A stretch of 64,000 nucleotides of DNA from contig NZ_NERU01000003.1 in NCBI RefSeq assembly GCF_003063265.1, forward strand, positions 124,001-188,000, read 5' to 3'. Below, in pieces: positions 49,866-59,122 of the stretch. The stretch comes from Limnohabitans sp. WS1. Its GTDB lineage: Bacteria > Pseudomonadota > Gammaproteobacteria > Burkholderiales > Burkholderiaceae_C. Within the stretch, counting starts at the first letter, position 1. Every line of letters starts with the position of its first letter. Position numbers and translations under genes: made by a program. The notes beneath the pieces were generated by a model. That model did no database searches, was not told the origin of the DNA, and was given only the letters and a program-made list of their open reading frames with translations.

Positions 49866-50040
49866 TGTAGGTCGGTGGCTTCAGCCCCGAAACAAGGTGT
49901 CTTGTAGGTCGGTGGCTTTAGCCCCGACGTGCAGGTTGGGCAAAAGCCTGTGTCGGGGCTGAAGCCGCCGACCTACAACCTTATCCCCGACATCCTGCTT
50001 GTGCGAAGGCGCTTGTCGGGGCTGAAGCCGCCGACCTACA
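49866..50040. repeat. REP family II cluster (four copies) within the Liv operon
   Basis: Four copies of a 25-26-bp element, TGTAGGTCGGTGGCTTCAGC plus CCCGAC: two in + orientation (49866-49890, 49903-49928) and two inverted (49952-49977, 50015-50040). Copies 2 and 3 pair over 26 bases with two G-U pairs and could form a long stem in the transcript between the binding-protein gene and the LivG-like gene. Confidence 0.88.
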
Positions 50041-50092
50041 AAAATCATGTTCTGTCGTCCTGGCGGAATCGCCTACTATTTGAATTGAACGC

Positions 50093-50857
50093 ATGCTAGA
50101 AACCCAAAACCTGACTGTGCGGTTTGGCGGTCATGTGGCGGTCAATGCGGTCTCGTGCCGCTTTGAACCCGGCACGCTCACGGCCATCGTTGGCCCCAAC
50201 GGGGCTGGCAAAACGACGTATTTCAACCTGATCTCGGGTCAGTTGCCTGCGACCGATGGCACGGTGCACCTGAACGGGCGGGAGTTGACGGGTTTGCCCG
50301 CATCCGCACGCACCCGCGCAGGCTTGGGCCGGGCGTTTCAGTTGACCAATTTGTTCCCGAACCTTTCGGTGCTCGAGAACGTGCGCTTGGCGGTGCAGGC
50401 CACGAAGGAGGGCGCACACCGCCGGGGTCTGAACTTGTGGAGCATCTGGAGTGACCACGCAGCTTTGACGAACCGCGCGTTGGAAATTCTGCAATCTGTT
50501 TCGATGACCGCACAGCAAGAAGCCCCTGTGGCCAGCTTGCCGCATGGCGACCAGCGCAAGCTCGAAGTGGCGCTCTTGATGGCGCTGGAGCCTTCGGTGT
50601 ACATGTTTGACGAGCCCACCGCAGGCATGAGCCACGACGAAGCGCCCGTCATCCTCGACCTGATCCGCCAGCTCAAAAAAGACAAGAGCAAAACCATCTT
50701 GCTGGTGGAGCACAAGATGGACGTGGTGCGCGAGTTGGCGGACCGCATCATCGTGCTGCACAACGGCCAGCTGGTGGCCGATGGCGAGCCGAACGAGGTG
50801 ATCGCCTCGCCCATCGTGCAAGAGGCTTACCTGGGCAAAGCGAAGGTGGCCGCATGA
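50093..50857 (+). CDS. livG: LivG-type ABC transporter ATPase
   Basis: A 254-residue ATPase. Walker A is GPNGAGKTTYFN, the signature is VASLPHGDQRKLEVALLMAL, and Walker B is VYMFDEPTAGM. The N-terminal LTVRFGGHVAVNAVSCRF and LSVLENVRLAVQ loops are LivG/UrtD-like. It energises uptake together with the LivF-like ATPase that overlaps it by four bases. The REP II cluster separates it from the binding-protein gene. Confidence 0.93.
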   Translation: MLETQNLTVRFGGHVAVNAVSCRFEPGTLTAIVGPNGAGKTTYFNLISGQLPATDGTVHLNGRELTGLPASARTRAGLGRAFQLTNLFPNLSVLENVRLAVQATKEGAHRRGLNLWSIWSDHAALTNRALEILQSVSMTAQQEAPVASLPHGDQRKLEVALLMALEPSVYMFDEPTAGMSHDEAPVILDLIRQLKKDKSKTILLVEHKMDVVRELADRIIVLHNGQLVADGEPNEVIASPIVQEAYLGKAKVAA

Positions 50858-51594
50858 ACCAAGCCGACATGAACACAAATTTGCTGACGCTTGAAGGCGT
50901 GCACACGCACATCGGGGCCTACCACATCCTGCACGGGGTGGACTTGGTGGTGCCGCGTGGCGAGCTGACCATGCTGCTGGGCCGCAACGGCGCGGGCAAG
51001 ACCACCACGCTGCGCACCATCATGGGCCTGTGGCAAGCGTCACAAGGGCGCATCACCTTTGGCGGCGAAGACATCACGCAACTCAACACACCCGCCATTG
51101 CCCAAAAGAACATCGCTTATGTGCCGGAAAACATGGGCATCTTCTCGGATCTGACCGTGAAAGAAAACATGCTGCTGGCCGCCCGCAGCGCCCAAAACGC
51201 GGCGCAGATGGACGAAGCGCGGCTGCAGTGGATTTTCAAACTCTTCCCCGCAGTGGAGAAGTTCTGGAACCACCCGGCAGGCAAATTGTCTGGCGGGCAA
51301 AAGCAGATGCTGGCCGTGTCGCGGGCGATTGTGGAGCCGCGTGATCTGCTGATCATCGACGAGCCCAGCAAGGGTCTGGCCCCGGCCATCATCCAGAACA
51401 TGATCGAGGCTTTTCAGCAGCTCAAACAGAGCGGCGTGACGATTTTGCTGGTCGAGCAAAACATCCACTTCGCCCAGCAGTTGGGCGACACCGTGGCCGT
51501 GATGGACAACGGCCGTGTGGTGCACGCGGGCCGCATGCAGGCGCTGGCCGATGACACGGCTTTGCAGCAATCCTTGTTGGGACTGGCTTTATGA
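50854..51594 (+). CDS. livF: LivF-type ABC transporter ATPase
   Basis: A 246-residue ATPase. Walker A GRNGAGKTTTLRTIMGL, signature KLSGGQKQMLAVSRAI and Walker B LLIIDEPSKGLAP match LivF/UrtE. It starts by ATGA overlap with livG and ends by ATGA overlap with the permease gene, so translation is coupled. Confidence 0.93.
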   Translation: MNQADMNTNLLTLEGVHTHIGAYHILHGVDLVVPRGELTMLLGRNGAGKTTTLRTIMGLWQASQGRITFGGEDITQLNTPAIAQKNIAYVPENMGIFSDLTVKENMLLAARSAQNAAQMDEARLQWIFKLFPAVEKFWNHPAGKLSGGQKQMLAVSRAIVEPRDLLIIDEPSKGLAPAIIQNMIEAFQQLKQSGVTILLVEQNIHFAQQLGDTVAVMDNGRVVHAGRMQALADDTALQQSLLGLAL

Positions 51595-52589
51595 GCACCA
51601 TGAACAAACTCTTCGGCGATCTTGATGTGCGCCCCTTGCTGATGGTGCCCGTGCTGGCGCTGTTGGCATTTCCCTTGATCGGCTCGGGCTCGACCTGGCT
51701 CACGCTCACCGTGGCGGGTCTCGCCATGGGCATGATCATCTTCATCATGGCTTCGGGCCTGACGTTGGTGTTTGGCCTGATGGACGTGCTGAATTTCGGT
51801 CATGGCCTGTTCATCGCACTGGGCGCTTTTGTGGCCACCAGCGTGCTGGGGGCCATGGGGGACTGGACCGGCTCGGGCGAATGGTGGCGCAACATGGTGG
51901 CGGTGTTGCCCGCCATGTTGATTGCGATGGCCGTGGCCGCCGCTGTGGGCTTAGCCTTTGAGCGCTTCATCGTGCGGCCTGTGTATGGCCAGCACCTCAA
52001 GCAAATCCTCATCACCATGGGCGGCATGATCATTGGCGAGGAACTCATCAAGGTCATCTGGGGTCCGCTGCAGATTGCCTTGCCCTTGCCCGAAGCCATG
52101 CGCGGCTCGGTGCTCTGGGGCGATGCGGCCATCGAGAAATACCGCCTGTTGGCTGTGGCCGTGGGCCTGGCCGTGTTTGCCGCGCAAATGTGGGTGCTGG
52201 GCCGCACCAAGATCGGCCTGCTCATTCGCGCGGGCGTGCAAGACCGCGAGATGGTCGAGTCGCTGGGCTACCGCATCCGCCGCCTGTTTGTGGGCGTGTT
52301 TGTGGTGGGCAGCGCGCTGGCCGGGCTGGGCGGCGTCATGTGGGGCCTGTACCAGCAAAACGTGGTGCCGCAAATGGGCGCACAGGTCAACGTGCTGATC
52401 TTCATCGTCATCATCATCGGCGGGTTGGGCTCGACAGGTGGGGCGCTGATCGGTGCCTTGCTGGTAGGCCTGATGGCCAATTACACCGGCTTTTTGGCGC
52501 CCAAGCTGGCGCTGTTTTCCAACATCGCGCTGATGGCGGGTGTGTTGTTGTGGCGTCCGCAGGGCGTGTACCCCGTGGCCAACCGTTGA
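51591..52589 (+). CDS. livH: LivH-type ABC permease
   Basis: A 332-residue inner-membrane permease with about eight hydrophobic segments. Signatures are GLMDVLNFGHGLFIALGAFVA, GLAFERFIVRPVYGQHLKQI and the C-terminal GAQVNVLIFIVIIIGGLGSTGGALIGALLVGLM. Pairs with the LivM-like permease. Overlaps livF by four bases. Confidence 0.92.
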   Translation: MSTMNKLFGDLDVRPLLMVPVLALLAFPLIGSGSTWLTLTVAGLAMGMIIFIMASGLTLVFGLMDVLNFGHGLFIALGAFVATSVLGAMGDWTGSGEWWRNMVAVLPAMLIAMAVAAAVGLAFERFIVRPVYGQHLKQILITMGGMIIGEELIKVIWGPLQIALPLPEAMRGSVLWGDAAIEKYRLLAVAVGLAVFAAQMWVLGRTKIGLLIRAGVQDREMVESLGYRIRRLFVGVFVVGSALAGLGGVMWGLYQQNVVPQMGAQVNVLIFIVIIIGGLGSTGGALIGALLVGLMANYTGFLAPKLALFSNIALMAGVLLWRPQGVYPVANR

Positions 52590-52599
52590 AAGTCCGGAC

Positions 52600-53691
52600 A
52601 TGTTCAACCGTTTGATTTCCAACGACCAGCCCCGCAGCCGCCTGCTGGCCATCTTGCTGGTCCTCACCTTGCTGGGTTTGGCCTTTGCACCTTTCCTGTT
52701 TCCGGGCGTCAAGGCCTTGTCGGTCGCCGCCAAGGTGCTGATTTTTGTGGTGCTGGTGGCAGGTTTTGACCTGCTCTTGGGCTACACCGGCATCGTGAGC
52801 TTTGCGCACACCATGTTCTTTGGCATCGGGGCCTATGGCATCGCCATCTCGTCCAACTCCTGGGGGCCCACCTGGGGCGCTTTGGCCGCTGGCTTTGCCT
52901 TGTCTCTGGCGCTCACGCTGGTGCTGTCACTGGCCATTGGCCTGTTTTCGCTGCGGGTACGTGCCATCTTTTTCGCCATGATCACGCTGGCCGTGGCGGC
53001 GGCATTTCAGACGCTGGCCTCGCAGCTTTCAGACTTTACGGGTGGCGAAGACGGCCTGAGCTTCAAACTGCCCGAGCTGCTGCTGCCCAGCACCGAGTTC
53101 AGTGAAGAGCCGTTTTTGGGCGTGTCGCTGGATGGCCGCCTGCTTTGTTACTACCTGCTGTTTGTGCTGGCGGTCGGCATGCTGCTGTCCCTCCTGCGCA
53201 TCGTTAATTCGCCGTTTGGCCGTGTGCTGCAAGCCATCCGAGAAAACGAGTTCCGTGCCGAAGCCATTGGCTACCGCGTGGTGGTGTACCGCACGCTGTC
53301 GAGTGTGCTGTCGGCGCTCTACGCCTGTGTGGCCGGGGCCATGCTGGCGCTTTGGCTGCGTTACAACGGGCCGGACACCTCGCTGAGTTTTGAAATCATG
53401 ATGGACGTACTGCTGATCGTGGTGATTGGCGGCATGGGCACCATCTATGGCGCGGCCATTGGGTCGGTGCTGTTTTTGTTGGCGCAAAGCTATTTGCAAG
53501 ACCTGCTGCGCTTGGCCAGCGAGGCGACTGCTGCCGTGCCTTTGCTGTCGGCCTTGCTCTCACCCGACCGCTGGCTGCTTTGGCTGGGCCTGCTGTTTGT
53601 GCTGTCGGTGTATTACTTCCCGACTGGGGTGGTGGGGCGTTTGCGCACCCGGGCCGCGCTGCGGGCATTGGCTTCCTCGAAACAGGCTTGA
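52600..53691 (+). CDS. livM: LivM-type ABC permease
   Basis: A 363-residue permease starting at the ATG at 52600. It shows LLLGYTGIVSFAHTMFFGIGAYGIAI, AIGLFSLRVRAIFFAMITLAVA, LLSLLRIVNSPFGRVLQAIRENEFRAEAIGY and GGMGTIYGAAIGSVLFLL, all LivM-type. A hydrolase gene follows seven bases after its stop, suggesting that the substrate carries an ester or amide bond, though this is only inference. Confidence 0.91.
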   Translation: MFNRLISNDQPRSRLLAILLVLTLLGLAFAPFLFPGVKALSVAAKVLIFVVLVAGFDLLLGYTGIVSFAHTMFFGIGAYGIAISSNSWGPTWGALAAGFALSLALTLVLSLAIGLFSLRVRAIFFAMITLAVAAAFQTLASQLSDFTGGEDGLSFKLPELLLPSTEFSEEPFLGVSLDGRLLCYYLLFVLAVGMLLSLLRIVNSPFGRVLQAIRENEFRAEAIGYRVVVYRTLSSVLSALYACVAGAMLALWLRYNGPDTSLSFEIMMDVLLIVVIGGMGTIYGAAIGSVLFLLAQSYLQDLLRLASEATAAVPLLSALLSPDRWLLWLGLLFVLSVYYFPTGVVGRLRTRAALRALASSKQA

Positions 53692-53698
53692 GGCTGAT

Positions 53699-54565
53699 AT
53701 GGCTTTCACATCCCACTACATCCGCTGCGCCGGTCTGGAAATCCATTACACCGACTGGGGCAAGGCCGAACAAGGCACCGTGATCGCCTGGCACGGCCTG
53801 GCCCGCACCGGGCGCGACATGGACGAGTTGGCCGTGCACTTGAGCGCTCGGGGCTGGCGCGTGATTTGCCCGGACACGGTGGGCCGAGGTTTGTCGCAGT
53901 GGAGCGCTGACCCGGAAAACGAATACTGCCTGGCCTTTTACGCCCGCATCGCCCGCGAACTGATGGACGGCCTGCAGCTGCGTGCCGTGCACTGGGTGGG
54001 CACGTCGATGGGCGGCGCCATCGGCACCCTGTGCGCGGCAGGTCTGGTTGAGCCCAGCTTGAAGCACCGCATCTTGAGCCTCACGCTCAACGACAACGCC
54101 CCTGAGCTGGCGCAAACGGCCATCGACCGCATCAAGGCCTATGCCGGCACGCCCCCGGCTTTTGCCACGGTGACCGAACTCGAAGCCTTTTTGCGTCAGG
54201 TCTACAAGCCCTATGGGTGGCTCAGCGACGCCCAATGGCGACGCCTGGCCGAAACGTCGACCCGCCGATTGCCCGATGGGCGCGTCACGCCGCACTACGA
54301 CCCGGCGATGGTGGCGCAGTTCACCGCGCACCCCCATGACTACCTGATTTGGGACCACTACGATGCCCTGAAACTGCCCGTGCTCTTGTTGCGCGGGGTG
54401 GAGTCGGATTTGGTGCTGCCCACAACGGTGGCCGAAATGCGCCGCCGGGGTCCGGGCGCACGCGGTTTGCTCAAACACATCGAGGTGCCCGGCTGCGGTC
54501 ATGCCCCGGCGCTGAATGTGCTGCAGCAACTCGAATGGGTGACCGAGTTCATCGAAGCCGTGTGA
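53699..54565 (+). CDS. Alpha/beta hydrolase at the end of the Liv-type operon
   Basis: A 288-residue soluble hydrolase. The oxyanion loop is VIAWHGLARTGRDMDELAV, the nucleophile elbow is WVGTSMGGAIGTLCAAG, the acid region is LLRGVESDLVLPTTVAEM and the catalytic His is in PGCGHAPALNVL. It follows livM by seven bases and probably acts on the imported compound. The frame before 53699 overlapping livM was rejected. Confidence 0.86.
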   Translation: MAFTSHYIRCAGLEIHYTDWGKAEQGTVIAWHGLARTGRDMDELAVHLSARGWRVICPDTVGRGLSQWSADPENEYCLAFYARIARELMDGLQLRAVHWVGTSMGGAIGTLCAAGLVEPSLKHRILSLTLNDNAPELAQTAIDRIKAYAGTPPAFATVTELEAFLRQVYKPYGWLSDAQWRRLAETSTRRLPDGRVTPHYDPAMVAQFTAHPHDYLIWDHYDALKLPVLLLRGVESDLVLPTTVAEMRRRGPGARGLLKHIEVPGCGHAPALNVLQQLEWVTEFIEAV

Positions 54566-54657
54566 GTGGGACAAGTCATCTGCATGGGTGTTTTCACTCT
54601 GGTGGGCGGAGTTGAAGTGGACGCACAATAGCCCCTTCAATTTTTGGAGTTTTTTTC

Positions 54658-55674
54658 ATGAAGTCCTACAAGCTGTTGCCCTTGCTGGCCCTGTTGGCGG
54701 CGAGCGCTCAAGCCCAAAACCGCGAGGTCAACATCATTTGTTCGGCCCAAGCCGCTTGGTGCAGCATGATCGCCGTCACGTTTGAGAAAAGCCAGGGCAT
54801 CAAGGTCAACATGACGGCCAAGGGCTCGGGCGAAGCGATTGCCCAGCTGTCCGCAGAAAAAGCCAACCCCAAGACCGACATCTGGTTTGGCGGCACGGGT
54901 GACCCGCACCTGCAAGCGGCCGAACAAAACCTGAGCCTCGAATACAAATCGCCCACGCTGCCCAAGTTGCACGATTGGGCGCAAAAGCAAGCGGCGCAGG
55001 CCGGCTTCAAAACTGTGGGCATTTATTCCGGCCCCTTGGGCTTTGGTTACAACACCGAGCTGCTGGCCAAGAAAAAACTGCCCGTACCCAAAACCTGGGG
55101 CGACCTGCTCAAGCCCGAATACAAAGGCGAAATCCAGTCGGCCAATCCGGCGTCCAGTGGCACGGCCTACACCATGATCGCGACCCTGGTTCAGCTCATG
55201 GGCGAAGACAAAGCCTTTGAGTACCTCAAGGGTTTGCACAAAAACATCGGCACCTACACCCGTTCGGGCACTGGCCCCATCAAGGCGGTGGCGCGGGGCG
55301 AAACGGCCGTGTCCATCAGCTTTGTGCACGACGGCCCCGGCGAAAAAGCCCAAGGCTTTCCCATCGAGACCATCACCCCGGCCGATGGCACAGGGGCGGA
55401 AATCGGCTCCATGTCCATCGTGCGCGGCAGCCGCAATCTGGAGGCCGCCAAAAAGTTTTACGAGTGGGCCTTGACCCCGGCGGCGCAAGAACTGGCTGCG
55501 GCCACTTTGCAGTTCCAGCTGCCTTCGCACAAAGAGGCCAAGGTGGACCCGCGTGTGCCCGACTTCCGCAAGATCAAGATGATCAATTACGACTACGCCA
55601 AATACGGCCAGACGGCCGAGCGCCGCCGCCTGATCCAGCGCTGGGAAAAAGAAGTCAATTCGCTGCCGCGCTGA
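54658..55674 (+). CDS. Ferric-type ABC substrate-binding protein (AfuA/FutA family)
   Basis: A 338-residue periplasmic protein; signal peptide about 1-19 (ending SAQAQ). The SBP_bac fold shows EVNIICSAQAAWCSMIAVTFEKSQGIKVNMTAKGSGEAIAQL, TDIWFGGTGDPHLQAAEQNLS, KLPVPKTWGDLLKPEYKGEI and INYDYAKYGQTAERRRLIQRWE. Relatives bind Fe(III) or phosphonates; Tyr ligands are present but the metal is not certain. First gene of a three-gene import operon. Confidence 0.83.
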   Translation: MKSYKLLPLLALLAASAQAQNREVNIICSAQAAWCSMIAVTFEKSQGIKVNMTAKGSGEAIAQLSAEKANPKTDIWFGGTGDPHLQAAEQNLSLEYKSPTLPKLHDWAQKQAAQAGFKTVGIYSGPLGFGYNTELLAKKKLPVPKTWGDLLKPEYKGEIQSANPASSGTAYTMIATLVQLMGEDKAFEYLKGLHKNIGTYTRSGTGPIKAVARGETAVSISFVHDGPGEKAQGFPIETITPADGTGAEIGSMSIVRGSRNLEAAKKFYEWALTPAAQELAAATLQFQLPSHKEAKVDPRVPDFRKIKMINYDYAKYGQTAERRRLIQRWEKEVNSLPR

Positions 55675-55687
55675 GTGAAAGTCTGAG

Positions 55688-57889
55688 ATGAATCCAGCGT
55701 TGCGTTTGCAGCGCGCATTGCAAGGGTGGGTCCTTTTGGGCTTGCTCAGCTTTGCGCTGCTGCCTTGGTATTTTTTGCAGCAAATGTCCTTGGTGCAGGC
55801 CTTGCCCGGCGTCTGGGCCGGGGCCGAAACAGCCAGCGGCTGGGCGCAGGCCTTGCAACATGGGCGGCCTTGGTTGTGGTCGGCGGCGCTGGGTTTGGGC
55901 GGCTGCGCCTTGGCGGTCATGCGGCCTTGGCCTGCCCGCCAGCAAGGTGCCCTGTTGTTGCTGGGCAGCTTGACGGGCTTGCTGGGCCTGTTGGGCAGTG
56001 GTTTTGCCATTGGGGCCACGGGCTGGGCTTTTGCATCGCTGGAATCGGCGTGGGGCGCTTTGCCGGTTGGCCAGTACGGCATGGGTTGGGGCGCTGCGCT
56101 GGTTTTGCTTAGTTTGTTGGTGCTTTTGGGCGCTGCGCTGGCGCGTTTGGGCGGTTTTCGGGGTGATGTGTTTGTGGCCGCAGCGGTGGTCGGCTGCACG
56201 GCGCTGCTGGCGCTGTTTGTGGTCTACCCTGTGCTGCGCTCTTTGGTGGCCGCTTGGGTGGACGATGCGGGCGCTTATGCCTGGGGGCACCTGCTGGACC
56301 GTGTGGCCACCGAACGCGTGTGGGGCCTGGGCTGCTTGCAGGGCGAGGGGCGCTGCGGCGTCGCTTGGAACACTTTGTGGCTGGCCTTCATCACCGCCAC
56401 CGGCACCACCGTCATGGGCACTTTGCTGGCCTTGTGGGCTGAACGAGGCGGCACGCGCTTGTCCAAACCGCTCAATATTTTGGCCATGCTGCCCATCATC
56501 ACGCCGCCCTTTGTGGTGGGACTGGGCTTGATTCTGTTGTTTGGCCGTGCGGGCCTGTTCAACCAAGGCTTGGAGTGGGCCTTCGGCATCGAGCCCGGGC
56601 GCTGGTTTTACGGCGTGTTTGGCATCTGGCTGGCGCAGATGTTCGCCTTCACGCCCATTGCCTTCATGATCATGCGCGGCGTGGTGCAGGGCGTGAGCCC
56701 CAGCATGGAAGAGGCTGCACAAACCCTGCGGGCCAGCCGCATGCAAACCTTCTGGACGGTGACGTTGCCCCTGCTCAAGCCGGGGCTGGCCAACGCCTTT
56801 CTGGTGGGTTTCATCGAGAGCATGGCTGACTTTGGCAACCCCATCATTCTGGGTGGGCAGTACGCGGTGCTGTCCACCGAAATCTTTTTTGCCATCGTGG
56901 GCGCGGCACTGGACCCGGGCATGGCCGCAGCTTTGGCGCTGGTGCTCACGGCCTTTGCGCTGGCGGTGTTTTTGGTGCAGCGCCGGGTGCTCTCGGGCAG
57001 CAGTTTCACCACCGTCTCGGGCAAGGGCGATGCGGGCGTGGCCATGGCTTTGCCGCCTGCGGTGCTGCGTGTGTGCCGCAGCGTGGCAGGACCGTGGCTC
57101 TTGTTCACCGTGGTGGTGTACCTGTTTGCGTTTGCGGGCGGCTTTGTGCAGACCTGGGGGCGTGACTTCAGCTTCACGCTGGCGCATTTCAAAACTGCGT
57201 TCGATGTGCAGCAGGGCGAGTTTGGCTGGGTGTTTGCGGGCACGGCCTGGAAGTCGCTCTTCACCACGCTCAGCCTGTCGGCCATGGCCGCGCCCATTTG
57301 CGCGGGCGTGGGCTTGCTGATCGCCTGGTTGCTGGCCCGCACCGAGTTCCGGGGCAAGGCGGCGTTCGAATTTTCTGCACTGCTGACCTTCGCCATTCCG
57401 GGCACTGTGCTGGGCGTGAGCTACATCCTGGCCTTCAATGTGCCGCCTGTAGAGCTGACCGGCACCGGGCTGGTCATCGTGTTGTGTTTTGTGTTCCGCA
57501 ATTTGCCGGTGGGCGTGCGGGCGGGCACGGCGGCCTTCAAGCAGCTGGACCGGTCGCTGGACGAAGCCTCGCAAATGCTGCGGGCCAGCACGCTGACCAC
57601 ACTGCGCCGGGTGGTGTTGCCGCTGCTCAAACCCGCGCTGGTGGCGGCGCTGGTTTACAGCTTTGTGCGCTCGATGACGACGGTGTCGGCGGTGATCTTT
57701 TTGGTCACGGCGCAATACGAGCTGGCCACGACCTACATCATTGGCCGCGTGGGCAATGGCGACTATGGCGTGGCGCTGGCTTACTGCACGGTGCTCATGG
57801 TGCTCATGTCGGTCATCACCTGGGGCATACAAAAGCTGGTGGGCCAGCGGCAGCTGGGGCGGCGGGCCACTGTGGTCACATCGGCTTGA
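55688..57889 (+). CDS. Ferric-type ABC permease, two fused modules
   Basis: A 733-residue permease with two BPD-transport modules: the first contains EEAAQTLRASRMQTFWTVTLPLLKPGLANAFLVGF, the second DEASQMLRASTLTTLRRVVLPLLKPALVAALVYSF (EAA loops), each with membrane helices around it. Fused permeases of this length are typical of FbpB/AfuB-type iron transporters. It starts 13 bases after the binding-protein gene. Confidence 0.88.
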   Translation: MNPALRLQRALQGWVLLGLLSFALLPWYFLQQMSLVQALPGVWAGAETASGWAQALQHGRPWLWSAALGLGGCALAVMRPWPARQQGALLLLGSLTGLLGLLGSGFAIGATGWAFASLESAWGALPVGQYGMGWGAALVLLSLLVLLGAALARLGGFRGDVFVAAAVVGCTALLALFVVYPVLRSLVAAWVDDAGAYAWGHLLDRVATERVWGLGCLQGEGRCGVAWNTLWLAFITATGTTVMGTLLALWAERGGTRLSKPLNILAMLPIITPPFVVGLGLILLFGRAGLFNQGLEWAFGIEPGRWFYGVFGIWLAQMFAFTPIAFMIMRGVVQGVSPSMEEAAQTLRASRMQTFWTVTLPLLKPGLANAFLVGFIESMADFGNPIILGGQYAVLSTEIFFAIVGAALDPGMAAALALVLTAFALAVFLVQRRVLSGSSFTTVSGKGDAGVAMALPPAVLRVCRSVAGPWLLFTVVVYLFAFAGGFVQTWGRDFSFTLAHFKTAFDVQQGEFGWVFAGTAWKSLFTTLSLSAMAAPICAGVGLLIAWLLARTEFRGKAAFEFSALLTFAIPGTVLGVSYILAFNVPPVELTGTGLVIVLCFVFRNLPVGVRAGTAAFKQLDRSLDEASQMLRASTLTTLRRVVLPLLKPALVAALVYSFVRSMTTVSAVIFLVTAQYELATTYIIGRVGNGDYGVALAYCTVLMVLMSVITWGIQKLVGQRQLGRRATVVTSA

Positions 57890-57906
57890 GACAAGGATTC
57901 AACAGC

Positions 57907-58962
57907 ATGGGCATTCAATTCAAACAAGTCACCAAACGCTATGGCGGGGCCAACTCGCCACTGGTGGTGCAGGGCATCGACTTTTTGGTGCCCAAGGGCA
58001 ACTTGACCACCATCTTGGGGCCATCAGGCTGCGGCAAAACCACCACCTTGCGCATGATCGCGGGGCTGGAAGCGCCCTCGGGCGGGCAGATTTTGATCGA
58101 CGGTGTGGACGTGACACATCTGGGCCCGTCCGAGCGCAATGTGAGCATGGTGTTCCAAAGCTACGCGCTGTTCCCGCACATGAACGTGATCGGCAACGTG
58201 CGCTACGGCTTGGACGTGAGCGGTGTGCACAAAGCCGAAGCTTTGGAGCGTGCCCAAAAAAGCCTGGCTCTGGTGGGGCTGGCGGGTTACGAAGAGCGCC
58301 TGCCCAGTGAACTGTCGGGTGGTCAGCAGCAACGCGTGGCCCTGGCCCGCGCCCTGGTGCTGGAGCCTTCGGTGTTGCTCTTTGATGAGCCACTGTCCAA
58401 CTTGGACGCCCGGCTGCGCCGGTCCATGCGCGACGAGATTCGCCATCTGCAGCAGCGCTTGGGCCTGACGGTGGCCTATGTGACGCACGACCAAAGCGAA
58501 GCCCTGGCCGTGAGCGACCAGATCATCGTCATGGAGGCAGGGCGCATTGCGCAGGCGGGCACGCCGCAAGACCTGTATGAACGCCCGACCTCGGCCTTTG
58601 TGGCCGGCTTCATGGGCGAGGCGGTGCTGTTTGATGGACAGTCGCTCAGCGACGGCATGGTGCAGCTGGGCCCGCTGCGGCTGGTGCCGCGCCACCTGGT
58701 CGCCCCCGGTGCGGTGCGTGCAGCGGTGCGCCCCGAGGCTTGGTTGGTGGGGCGTGAGCTGGCGGGAGGCGAACAGCCCCAGCAGGTTTTGCGCGGTTTG
58801 CTCAAACAGTGTGCCTATTTGGGCAGCTTCATGGAGCTGACATTTGAGACCGAGTTGGGTCCGGTGTTTGTGGTGTCCCCCGAGGTGGGCCGCGACTGGC
58901 GCATCGGCCAAGTGCTGGCCCTGAGCCTGCCCGGCCGCAGCATTGCTGCGGTTGCGGTGTGA
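57907..58962 (+). CDS. Ferric/spermidine-type ABC ATPase with C-terminal TOBE domain
   Basis: A 351-residue ATPase starting at the ATG at 57907. Walker A LGPSGCGKTTTLRMIAG, signature PSELSGGQQQRVALARALV, Walker B VLLFDEPLSNLDARLR, and H-loop YVTHDQSEALA. The C-terminal portion (about residues 235-350) is a TOBE-type regulatory domain (RLVPRHLVAPGAVRAAVRPEAW). It completes the ferric-type transporter. A REP II pair follows at 59019. Confidence 0.9.
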   Translation: MGIQFKQVTKRYGGANSPLVVQGIDFLVPKGNLTTILGPSGCGKTTTLRMIAGLEAPSGGQILIDGVDVTHLGPSERNVSMVFQSYALFPHMNVIGNVRYGLDVSGVHKAEALERAQKSLALVGLAGYEERLPSELSGGQQQRVALARALVLEPSVLLFDEPLSNLDARLRRSMRDEIRHLQQRLGLTVAYVTHDQSEALAVSDQIIVMEAGRIAQAGTPQDLYERPTSAFVAGFMGEAVLFDGQSLSDGMVQLGPLRLVPRHLVAPGAVRAAVRPEAWLVGRELAGGEQPQQVLRGLLKQCAYLGSFMELTFETELGPVFVVSPEVGRDWRIGQVLALSLPGRSIAAVAV

Positions 58963-59018
58963 GTTTGTGTCAAGGTGCCCCATGGGGGTGCATGCTGAAA
59001 CAGAGTCCGGTGTCTTTT

Positions 59019-59087
59019 GGAGGTCGGTGGCTTTATCCCCGACACAGTGCACCGCTGACATTTGTCGGAGCTAAAGCTCCGACCTAC
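59019..59087. repeat. REP family II pair
   Basis: A degenerate copy in + orientation (59019-59043) and a diverged inverted copy (59064-59087) in the gap after the ABC ATPase. The gap 58963-59122 holds nothing else. Confidence 0.75.
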
Positions 59088-59122
59088 GGCCCCTTGAATG
59101 GGCCAACAAAGAAAGACATGCA

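Noticed and set aside
54637..56199. 520-codon - strand frame
   Set aside because: Shadow of the ferric-type binding-protein and permease genes.
55655..57832. 725-codon - strand frame
   Set aside because: Shadow of the fused permease; Gln/His/Arg-rich composition.
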